Shown here: in pieces, positions 39,013 through 46,111 of the stretch
Numbering within the stretch: position 1 is the stretch's first letter
Layout of the letters: every line of letters starts with the position of its first letter
Source: Pseudomonas sp. PA15(2017)
GTDB lineage: Bacteria > Pseudomonadota > Gammaproteobacteria > Pseudomonadales > Pseudomonadaceae
Length of the DNA stretch: 64,000 nucleotides
Direction: 5' to 3'
Assembly (NCBI RefSeq): GCF_001945395.1
Contig: NZ_MSXV01000056.1
Location: 63,669-127,668 of the forward strand
The notes under the pieces: generated by a model
Database searches by the model: none
Told to the model about the DNA's origin: nothing
The model's input: only the letters and a program-made list of their open reading frames with translations
Made by a program: the position numbers and the translations under genes

Positions 39013-40116
39013 TCAGGCCAGCGTCGCGAGGTCGGCGGCGTTGAAGCCTGGCAGCGGCTCACCATTGCGCACCTTGTTGGCCCAACCGGCATCGGAGATT
39101 AGCACGCGGCCTACGGCGATCAGGTCGAACTCCTCACGCGCCATGCGCAGGTGCAGCTTATCCAGCACCGCAGCGCCGGAGCCCTTGCCGCCGAAGGCGC
39201 CGAAGAAGTCGCCATCGAGCCCCACCGAACCGACGCTGATGGTCGCCGCACCGGTGAGCTTCTTCGCCCAACCGGCGAAGTTCAGGCCCTCGGCGCCGTC
39301 CAGTTCCGGAAATTCCGGTTCCCAGAAACGCCGCTGCGAGCAGTGCAGGATATCCACGCCGGCTTCGACCAGCGGCGCCAGCCACTCGCTCATCTGCTCC
39401 GGCGTAGTGGCCAGGCGCGCGGCGTAGTCCTGCTGCTTCCACTGGCTGACGCGCAGGATCAACGGGAAGTCTTCACCCACCGCAGCGCGTACCGCGCGGA
39501 CTGCCTCGGCGGCGAAGCGCGAGCGCTCGGCGATCGTGGCACCGCCAAAGGCATCGGTGCGGGTGTTGGTGCCGGGCCAGAAGAACTGGTCGATCAGGTA
39601 ACCGTGGGCGCCGTGCAGCTCCACGGTATCGAAGCCCAGGCGCTTGGCATCGGCAGCGGCCTTGGCGAAGGCGGCTACGGTATCGGCGATGTCTTCCAGA
39701 CTCATCGCCGCGCCGCGCGGATCATCCGGCCCCACCAGCCCGCTGGGGCTCTCGACCGGCGCTTCAGGCTCCCAGCCGCCCTGGCCACGGGTCGAGCCGG
39801 TGTGCCAGATCTGCGGCCCGATAAGCCCGCCAGCGGCATGCACGGCCTTTGCTACTTCACCCCAGCCGGCCAGCGCCGCGTCGCCGTGGAAGAAAGGGAT
39901 GCCCGGCATGTTGCGCGAAGCCGGGCGGTCGATCACCGTGCCCTCGGTGAGAATCAGGCCGACACCGCCTTCGGCGCGGCGGCGGTAATACTCGGCGTGT
40001 GCCTCGGCTGGAATACCTTTTGGCGCCATGGCGCGGGTCATCGGCGCCATGACGATACGGTTGGGGAGTGTCAGGCTTTTCAGCTTGAAAGGGCTGAACA
40101 GAACGTCGTCGGACAT
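39013..40116 (-). CDS. NADH:flavin oxidoreductase of the old yellow enzyme family
   Basis: 367 aa from the ATG at 40116 with GAGGTG upstream. FMN-binding TIM barrel: LTLPNRIVMAPMTRAMAPKGIP, ELHGAHGYLIDQFFWPGTNTRTDAFGG, and the late VGRVLISDAGWANKV. It is distinct from xenB at 22.6 kb, of the class with substrate-pocket IWHTGS. It likely reduces alpha,beta-unsaturated carbonyls or similar toxins. The gene is divergent from a TetR regulator with matching operators in between. Confidence 0.9.
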   Translation of the reverse strand: MSDDVLFSPFKLKSLTLPNRIVMAPMTRAMAPKGIPAEAHAEYYRRRAEGGVGLILTEGTVIDRPASRNMPGIPFFHGDAALAGWGEVAKAVHAAGGLIGPQIWHTGSTRGQGGWEPEAPVESPSGLVGPDDPRGAAMSLEDIADTVAAFAKAAADAKRLGFDTVELHGAHGYLIDQFFWPGTNTRTDAFGGATIAERSRFAAEAVRAVRAAVGEDFPLILRVSQWKQQDYAARLATTPEQMSEWLAPLVEAGVDILHCSQRRFWEPEFPELDGAEGLNFAGWAKKLTGAATISVGSVGLDGDFFGAFGGKGSGAAVLDKLHLRMAREEFDLIAVGRVLISDAGWANKVRNGEPLPGFNAADLATLA

Positions 40117-40330
40117 GAACACCTCATCTCGGGTTGAATGACCGCTGCGGTCAGCGGCTTGCTGCTTGCACATAAAGGTATGGCTGGACTGGGGCGCAAC
40201 GGCGGCCGCAATCGACAGCGAAGCGCCGTCATATGCCCATGACCCTCATCGCCTTGCAAGCGTCGGCGCGCCGCTGATACGTACGCCATTCATGGCGCGA
40301 ATACCGGGGACGTATTGCCGTCGAGGGTTA

Positions 40331-40348
40331 AGATTATGTTCATAATCT
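40331..40348. promoter_or_regulatory. TetR operator overlapping the ene-reductase -10 box
   Basis: AGATTAT-gttc-ATAATCT is a perfect 7-bp inverted repeat in an AT-rich patch. It covers the minus-strand -10 box TAATCT of the oxidoreductase promoter, the usual layout for repression. Confidence 0.6.
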
Positions 40349-40358
40349 TTTATGTCAA
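40331..40358 (-). promoter_or_regulatory. Sigma-70-type promoter for the ene-reductase gene
   Basis: Minus-strand -35 TTGACA (40353-40358) and -10 TAATCT (40331-40336) are separated by 16 bases. It fires toward the oxidoreductase start at 40116, leaving a 200-base leader. Confidence 0.6.
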
Positions 40359-40379
40359 TATTTTGATTATGATTGACAT
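40352..40379. promoter_or_regulatory. Second dyad in the tetR/ene-reductase intergenic region
   Basis: ATGTCAAT and ATTGACAT form an 8-bp inverted repeat with a 12-base centre. It overlaps the -35 boxes of both divergent promoters. It may be a second TetR site or a by-product of the two promoter -35 elements. Confidence 0.5.
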
Positions 40380-40390
40380 CTATGTATGCT
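40363..40390 (+). promoter_or_regulatory. Candidate promoter for tetR
   Basis: A -35-like TTGATT followed after 16 bases by TATGCT points toward tetR, whose start lies about 40 bases on. It shares the palindromic region with the divergent gene. Confidence 0.4.
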
Positions 40391-40428
40391 GAGGTCATTG
40401 AGTCGAGCATCAATGCAGAGGCGGCGAT

Positions 40429-40986
40429 ATGCGCGTAAGCAAAGCCCAGGCCCAGGCGAACCGGGCGCTGATCGTGGAGACGGCATCGCAGCTGTTTCGG
40501 GAGCGCGGTTATGACGGCGTCGGCGTTGCGGATCTCATGGCCGCCGCCGGCTTCACCCATGGCGGCTTCTACAAGCACTTTGGCTCCAAGGCAGACCTGA
40601 TGGTGGAGTCCGCGGCCTGCGGCATCGCGCAAACCCTGGAGCGCAGCCAGGAATTGGACGCGCAGCAGTTCTTCGAGGGCTATCTGACCCGCAGGCACCG
40701 CGATACCCGCGACCACGGCTGTACGCTTTCCGCCCTTGGCGGGGATGCGGCGCGCCAGCCCGAAGCGCTGAAGGCGATCTTCGCCGACGCCATCGAGGCC
40801 CTGCTCACCAGCTTGGCGCGCAATGGCGAGCAGGAAGCAGACGAGCAGCAGCGGGCCAGGCTCATTGGCCAGCTCGCCCAGGCCGTAGGCGCCATCGTGC
40901 TGTCACGTGCCTGCCCCGATGACTCGCCCCTGGCCGATGAAATTCTCGGCGCCTGCCGCGCGCCGCAGCCCGACGGTACACAATGA
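40429..40986 (+). CDS. TetR-family repressor
   Basis: 185 aa. N-terminal helix-turn-helix: ANRALIVETASQLFRERGYDGVGVADLMAAAGFTHGGFYKHFGSKADLM. The C-terminal helical ligand-binding domain is short. It faces the ene-reductase gene across two palindromes and probably derepresses it when an electrophilic substrate binds. Its stop is 45 bases before the MaoC gene, so the two may be cotranscribed. Confidence 0.9.
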   Translation: MRVSKAQAQANRALIVETASQLFRERGYDGVGVADLMAAAGFTHGGFYKHFGSKADLMVESAACGIAQTLERSQELDAQQFFEGYLTRRHRDTRDHGCTLSALGGDAARQPEALKAIFADAIEALLTSLARNGEQEADEQQRARLIGQLAQAVGAIVLSRACPDDSPLADEILGACRAPQPDGTQ

Positions 40987-41031
40987 CACTCCGTTCACCG
41001 ATGCGCATTCGTCACGTACTGGGAGATCGCC

Positions 41032-41481
41032 ATGACCCTTCATTATCTCGATGACCTCGCCCCCGGGCAGCATTTCACGGGTGCCACCCGGGCGCGCGTT
41101 GACGAAGACGCCATCAAGGCCTTTGCCCGTGAGTTCGACCCGCAACCCTTTCATCTCGATAACCAAGCGGCGCGCCAGTCGCTGTTCGGTTCGCTGGCGG
41201 CCAGTGGCTGGCATACCGCGGCACTGACCATGCGCTTGCTGGTGGACTGCGAGCCGAAGTTGGCCGGTGGCATCATCGGTGCCGGTTTCGACGAACTGCG
41301 CTGGCCACTGCCGGTGCGGCCCGGCGACGAGCTGCGGGTCGAACTGGAGGTGCTGGAGGTACGGCCGTCCAGGAGCAAACCTGGCCAGGGCCTGGTCAAG
41401 CTGCGCACCACCACCCTGAATCAGCACGATCAGGCCGTACAGATTTCCGTGGGCAATCTGGTGGTGCCGCGGCGTAGCTGA
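41032..41481 (+). CDS. MaoC-like dehydratase (hotdog fold)
   Basis: 149 aa, with GGGAGA upstream. The R-hydratase motif is present: FAREFDPQPFHLDNQAARQSLFGSLAASGWHTAAL, with the Asp/His pair used by enoyl-CoA hydratases. It probably hydrates an enoyl-CoA. It follows tetR by 45 bp. Confidence 0.88.
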   Translation: MTLHYLDDLAPGQHFTGATRARVDEDAIKAFAREFDPQPFHLDNQAARQSLFGSLAASGWHTAALTMRLLVDCEPKLAGGIIGAGFDELRWPLPVRPGDELRVELEVLEVRPSRSKPGQGLVKLRTTTLNQHDQAVQISVGNLVVPRRS

Positions 41482-41630
41482 ACGACACGCTCGACCAGAT
41501 GCACTGCCGGTAGTGCGGGTGGGTAGTTGCCGAAACACGCTGACCGAGCCAAATTCCTCTTTGAACAGCATGATGGCGTATAGCTATTTGGTGTCTTGAC
41601 GCAGGCCGCTCTGTACTGCCGGGAGAGGGC

Positions 41631-42617
41631 ATGGATTCGCTGAGCAAATCGCAACTCAAGGAGCTGGTGCGACGGGTGATCGTCGCCCAGGGCAATGCCT
41701 TCATCAAAGAGCTGCTGCGCAGCACCACGGCCAGAATCGGCGCGACCAAGGAAGATTTCACTGCCAGCCTTGACGCGGCCATCGATGCCGACGAGCTGAC
41801 CCAGGAAAAGCTCGAAGCCTGGCTGGCGGAAGTCGAGGGTTGGGGTGACCAGCACCTTTACCTGATCGCGCCGCCCGAGGTTGATGGGGTGCAGCTGGCT
41901 GCCGGTATCGCCTCGAGCCCCCATGCCGAAGTGCTCGGCGCCAGCGCCAGCCTGGATTTCCCGCAAGCCCTGACGCTCACCCATATCGCGCTGTCCGATA
42001 CCGGCCTGTCGCTGCTCTGGCATCAGGGCAAGGCCGGTTGGAATCGTTTCAAAGCCAAGGATTTCACCCTGGAGGAAGGGCTGGATCACTACCGCTTCGA
42101 CGCCTATCGGCAGCGCCTGGATCGCAGTGTGGTGCGCTTCGAATGGCGCTTTGCCGATCCTTACTGTCTGGTACTGATTCACCGCAACCCCGAGATCGAT
42201 CACAAAGCGGTTTTTCAGGACATCCGCCGCACGCTGGCCGCCATCGGTTGCCCGGACGCCGCGGCGAAACCCATTCCCCTCGACCAGGCCGTCAAGGTGG
42301 CGGCGAGCAAAGGCAAGGGCGTGCATTCGACCCGCTTCGAACTCGATGGCGGTTATGTGGAGATGGCCTCGACCCTGGCCGACGGCGGCATCGACGCCGT
42401 CGAGCCGGTGCGTGTGGTGTTGCAGGCAGTGGACACCGGCCAGTTCGACCGTGCCCAGGGCATGCTGCATTTCGCCGCCGAAGAACACGGTACCAGCCGG
42501 CGCATCGCCGTGCAGGTCTACGGCCGTGAAGCACGGCTGCGCATCTGGGCGCAGTGCAAACGTGAAGACGTGCTGCGCATCGTCGAGCTGCTCTGGGCAT
42601 ACAACGGCGCGCCATGA
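41631..42617 (+). CDS. Unassigned protein, first gene of a coupled pair with a hydrolase
   Basis: 328 aa with GGGAGAGGGC upstream. No known domain recognised. The N-terminal third is helical and charged (LSKSQLKELVRRVIVAQGNAFIKELLRS); the rest is mixed alpha/beta with segments LSDTGLSLLWHQGKAGWNRF, RFEWRFADPYCLVLIHRN and RRIAVQVYGREARLRIWAQ. No signal peptide or membrane segment, so cytosolic. The stop overlaps the next start by four bases (ATGA), so translation is coupled and the two products probably act together. Confidence 0.75.
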   Translation: MDSLSKSQLKELVRRVIVAQGNAFIKELLRSTTARIGATKEDFTASLDAAIDADELTQEKLEAWLAEVEGWGDQHLYLIAPPEVDGVQLAAGIASSPHAEVLGASASLDFPQALTLTHIALSDTGLSLLWHQGKAGWNRFKAKDFTLEEGLDHYRFDAYRQRLDRSVVRFEWRFADPYCLVLIHRNPEIDHKAVFQDIRRTLAAIGCPDAAAKPIPLDQAVKVAASKGKGVHSTRFELDGGYVEMASTLADGGIDAVEPVRVVLQAVDTGQFDRAQGMLHFAAEEHGTSRRIAVQVYGREARLRIWAQCKREDVLRIVELLWAYNGAP

Positions 42618-43708
42618 CTACTGCACGGTCAGACCGCTGGCAGGCGGAAATCGACCGGCGCCTGAGCCAGGGCGTCGAGCTGGAATTTACCCTGGCGCAG
42701 TTCGCCCAGGCGGTCGAGGTGGCGCCTGGCGATACCGAGCTGCAGGCGTTTCTCGATGGCCTGGCCAGCGCCCAGGCCGCCGTGCGCCGCGATGCCTACC
42801 GTTGCCCCATGGCGGGGTGCGCGCGTTTGTTGCCGGCAGGCGTGGCCAATACGTTCTGCCCGTTCTGCCAAGCCGACTTTCAGCAACAGGGCGTCGAGCC
42901 CGAGGTCGAGCCCAGCTACCGATTGGTGGGCGAGAGCAGCCGCGACATTCGCTGGGTGATCGTCATCCACGGCATGAACAGCCGGGCCAAATGGCAGGAA
43001 GCGTTCAGTTGGGAAATCGCCAACCGGCTCAGCTATTCGGCGCCGGTACTGATCTACAAGTACGGCTGGGCGACCATCGACGTATTCGCCCGCTGGCTGC
43101 ACGTGCGTCTCGCCAGGCGCCTGGGCGAGCGCATGCGCATCGCCATCGCGGAGGCGCGAAAGAGCCGCCTGCCCGACAGGCCGGACATCATCGCCCACAG
43201 CTTTGGCACGCTGCTGCTGGCGCGGGTGCTGGAGAACCCCGAGTTCGCCGATCTGCAGTTCGGTCGCATCATCACCGCGGCGAGCATCGTGCGCCCGGAC
43301 TACGACTGGGATCGGCTCATCCAGCAGGGGCGGGTGGAGGCGGTACTCAACCATGTCGGCGCTCAGGATCGCGCCGTGCCGTTCGCCGAGTACGCCATTC
43401 CCGGTGCCGGGCCCGGTGGAGCGGTGGGCTATCTGGCCAAGTCGACGCTCAACGTGCGCGCCGACGGGTACGGTCACTCGGGGTTCTTCGTCCCGGAGAA
43501 CCTCGGCGTGGCGATCTCTCGAGGTGGACTCTGGCAGGGCTTTTTGACACGCCCGTTGGCGCACTTTCGCCCGGCTGGTGCCTTCGTTGCCGAGCCGCAC
43601 TGGCGACCGGCACCGTTGCCGGCTCGGGTATGCACGCGAGCGCTGGCCTGTGGGTTGTTCTGGGTGCTGGCGCCGTTCTCGTGGCTACGGCGCAAGATCG
43701 ATCCTTAG
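42614..43708 (+). CDS. Zinc-ribbon alpha/beta hydrolase
   Basis: 364 aa. A four-Cys zinc-ribbon-like module lies at C64, C69, C82 and C85, then an alpha/beta-hydrolase fold: oxyanion motif VIVIHGMNS (HG 119-120), nucleophile in AHSFGT (S196), candidate acid D252 (AQDRAVPF) and His 288 (DGYGHSG). The nucleophile elbow is AHSFG rather than the canonical GxSxG. A C-terminal hydrophobic segment (ALACGLFWVLAPFSWL) could touch the membrane. Substrate unknown; a lipase/esterase is possible. Translationally coupled to the gene before it; its TAG starts a repeat module. Confidence 0.78.
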   Translation: MTTARSDRWQAEIDRRLSQGVELEFTLAQFAQAVEVAPGDTELQAFLDGLASAQAAVRRDAYRCPMAGCARLLPAGVANTFCPFCQADFQQQGVEPEVEPSYRLVGESSRDIRWVIVIHGMNSRAKWQEAFSWEIANRLSYSAPVLIYKYGWATIDVFARWLHVRLARRLGERMRIAIAEARKSRLPDRPDIIAHSFGTLLLARVLENPEFADLQFGRIITAASIVRPDYDWDRLIQQGRVEAVLNHVGAQDRAVPFAEYAIPGAGPGGAVGYLAKSTLNVRADGYGHSGFFVPENLGVAISRGGLWQGFLTRPLAHFRPAGAFVAEPHWRPAPLPARVCTRALACGLFWVLAPFSWLRRKIDP

Positions 43709-43763
43709 AGCCCGTTCACAATCTTTAAGCCCAGGTTCGGCGACTTTGGCGGCTAATTGGCGG
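43709..43763 (+). repeat. Post-stop repeat module, copy 2
   Basis: Begins directly after the TAG of the hydrolase gene: agcccgttcacaatct, then ttaagcccaggttcggcgac and tttggcggctaattggcgg. Aligns with the copy at 22366 and with the minus-strand copy at 55667-55713. A REP pair begins 19 bases later. Confidence 0.75.
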
Positions 43764-43782
43764 AAGCGGCCATCCACCTATT

Positions 43783-43851
43783 CTGCGGGAGCGGGCCATG
43801 CCCGCGAAAAAATCGCCAGCATGGACCAGGCGTCCTCTCCCGCTCCCGCAG
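43783..43851. repeat. REP palindrome pair
   Basis: ctgcgggagcgggccatgcc and the distal cgctcccgcag arm enclose the usual catgcccgcg-aaaaa core. The right arm is longer and degenerate (tggaccaggcgtcc). Confidence 0.82.
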
Positions 43852-43945
43852 TTAGTTACTCAGGCGGCGACGCATGGCCTGTGCTGCCCGATCCGTCCAC
43901 CATTGCTGGTCGCATCGGCAGACAACCAGCGTGCCACCTGATCGC

Positions 43946-44164
43946 TCAAATCCGCGGTGCGCTCTTGATCGTCGACAGGGCGCGCTCGATGGCTTCGTGG
44001 GGTGTCGAGGGCATGGGTTGCTCGACGTAGTTGTACTTGCTGTTGTCGAGAACCAGTATCTGGGCTTTCTTTGCCAGCTTGTCGACGTCGTAGCCCAGGT
44101 CGATGCAGGCGCCCAGCATGGCCATTATGGCCTGTTCGAGCACTCGTTCACTCTGTGTAGCCAT
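43946..44164 (-). CDS. Small conserved hypothetical protein
   Basis: 72 aa from the ATG at 44164, with GAGGTGC upstream. It reads MATQSERVLEQAIMAMLGACIDLGYDVDKLAKKAQ..., mostly helical with no membrane segment. No family recognised. The 314-bp gap up to the DUF945 gene shows only a TAAGAT-like -10 for that gene and no clear -35. Confidence 0.65.
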   Translation of the reverse strand: MATQSERVLEQAIMAMLGACIDLGYDVDKLAKKAQILVLDNSKYNYVEQPMPSTPHEAIERALSTIKSAPRI

Positions 44165-44478
44165 TTGCGCACCTCGGTCATGGCCTGTCGCTGGCCGGCT
44201 CGGGCACGGATGATCCATGCCCTACTGGTGAAATATGACTACGGGCGAGGCGCAAGGATTCAGGAGAAGTTGGCCGCTGCGGGCTACCTGCCGATGAGTG
44301 ACCGGTCGGGTTGCACCTTGGGCTCGGAAACGGCGGTTCTGACGAGAAAATCAAGAGCGCTCGCACAGTGCCATAAATGCCAGGGTGCTAAGATGGCTGC
44401 CGCCTTTCGCAGCATGCGCACCATGCGCCAGGCCAGGAAGGCCGAACATTCCCATCATGGACATGCATTGAGCAGACG

Positions 44479-46047
44479 ATGAACAAATTAGCAGCAGTAG
44501 CAGTAGGGCTGGTGGCGGTCGGTGCACTCAGCACGGCCGGCGCCTGGTACACCGGCACCCAGTTACCCGGCGTTCTCAACGACCTCATCGAGGAATCCAA
44601 TCGCCAGGGGGCTGAAGCGCTGCTGGGCAGCGGAGCCAGCTTCAAGCTGGAGCTGGTGTCGCTGGAGACTCGTCTGTTCACCAGCACCGCGCGCTACAAG
44701 TTCAGCTTCGATGCGCCGTCCGAAGAGGGCGAGGCGCGGCACATGGAAGTACTGCTGCTGGACAACATCGAGCACGGCCCGCTGCCGCTGTCGCGCCTGA
44801 TGCGCCTGAACCTGTGGCCGGTCATGGTCGCCAGCAACTACCAGCTGGAACCCAACGAGCTGACCCAGAAGTGGTTCGATGCCGCCAAGGGTGCTGCGCC
44901 GCTCACCGGCCAGGCCAGCCTGGATTATAACGGCGCCAGTCGCGGTTCGCTGGTGCTGACGCCGCTGGATTTCGCGCCGTCGCCAACTTCCACGGTCAAC
45001 TTTTCCGGCATGACCCTGGACTTCGAAGCCAGCAAGCACGCCAAGGAAGTGCAGGTCAGCGGCGCCATGGACAGCCTGTCGATCACCAGCACCGAGAACA
45101 CGCCGGTGCAGGCCGACCTGCATGGGCTGACCCTGACCAGCGACCAGCGCCTGGGCAGCGCCGATTTCTACGTCGGCGACAGCAGCATCAAGCTGGCCAC
45201 CGCGCAGATCAAGGTCGGTGACAAGCCTGCCGTGCTGATCAAGGACATCGCCCAGGTCGGCAGCCTGCAAGAAAGCGGCAGCATGCTCAACGGGCAGATC
45301 GGCTATGACCTTGGCATGGTCAGCTACGACGGCCAGGACATCGGCGGCCTGCGCACCCTGTGGGCCATCAAGAACTTCGACAGCGCGGCGCTGCAGTCGC
45401 TGTTCAAGCTCTACCAAGACAAACTGACGCCCATCCAGAAAGCCCAGGCCCTGGGTGAAAAGGCTTCCCAGCTCGACTTTTCGGTCGACGAAGAGGCGCG
45501 CATGAAGGCCGACCTTGAGAAGCTGCTGGCCGGCAAACCACAGCTGGCAATGGATAACCTCACCCTCACCACGCCCCATGGCCAGGCCTCGCTGCGGGTG
45601 GTGGTGGACATGGACAAGCCCGAATCCTTCGAGCTGCCGCCAGACGAGCTGGGCCGGCAACTGATTGGCCAGCTGGATGCCAAGCTGTCGGTCGCCAAGG
45701 CGGTGATCGGCGATGGCGTGCGCATCCAGGCCATGGTCGAAGGCGTCACCGATGCCCAGGCCGTCGAGCAGCAGGCGGCGATGATGACCGAGATGGGCAG
45801 CGGCATGGCGCTCGGCACCGGCCTGGTGACCCTGGAAGGCGAGACCCTGCAGTCGACCCTGCATTACGCCGACAACAAGGTGACCTTCAACGGCCAGGAC
45901 ATGAGCGTCGACGAGTTCGTCATGCTGGTGATGTCCAAGACCGGCGGCATGGGCGGTGCTGATGCGTCGGTCTACGGCGGCGCGCCGGAAGACATGGGCG
46001 GCTACGACGACGGCGCTGACACCCAGGCGCCCGCTCAGGCTGAGTGA
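44479..46047 (+). CDS. DUF945 (YdgA-like) protein
   Basis: 522 aa. An N-terminal signal anchor (LAAVAVGLVAVGALSTAGAWYTG) is followed by a long beta-rich DUF945 region with TARYKFSFDAPS, LLDNIEHGPLPLSRL and IGYDLGMVSYDGQDIGGLRTLWAI. It ends in an acidic, Gly/Ala-rich tail. YdgA-type proteins sit at the inner membrane facing the periplasm; the role is unknown. It ends in a strong bidirectional terminator. Confidence 0.88.
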   Translation: MNKLAAVAVGLVAVGALSTAGAWYTGTQLPGVLNDLIEESNRQGAEALLGSGASFKLELVSLETRLFTSTARYKFSFDAPSEEGEARHMEVLLLDNIEHGPLPLSRLMRLNLWPVMVASNYQLEPNELTQKWFDAAKGAAPLTGQASLDYNGASRGSLVLTPLDFAPSPTSTVNFSGMTLDFEASKHAKEVQVSGAMDSLSITSTENTPVQADLHGLTLTSDQRLGSADFYVGDSSIKLATAQIKVGDKPAVLIKDIAQVGSLQESGSMLNGQIGYDLGMVSYDGQDIGGLRTLWAIKNFDSAALQSLFKLYQDKLTPIQKAQALGEKASQLDFSVDEEARMKADLEKLLAGKPQLAMDNLTLTTPHGQASLRVVVDMDKPESFELPPDELGRQLIGQLDAKLSVAKAVIGDGVRIQAMVEGVTDAQAVEQQAAMMTEMGSGMALGTGLVTLEGETLQSTLHYADNKVTFNGQDMSVDEFVMLVMSKTGGMGGADASVYGGAPEDMGGYDDGADTQAPAQAE

Positions 46048-46064
46048 TTCCCTCGCGTGAATGC

Positions 46065-46094
46065 AAAAAAGCCAGTCGGAAGACTGGCTTTTTT
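46065..46094. terminator. Bidirectional intrinsic terminator
   Basis: aaaaaagccagtc and gactggctttttt form a perfect 13-bp stem around ggaa. It serves the DUF945 gene on the plus strand and the siderophore receptor on the minus strand. Confidence 0.95.
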
Positions 46095-46111
46095 GTGGAT
46101 GAGGTGCGGGC

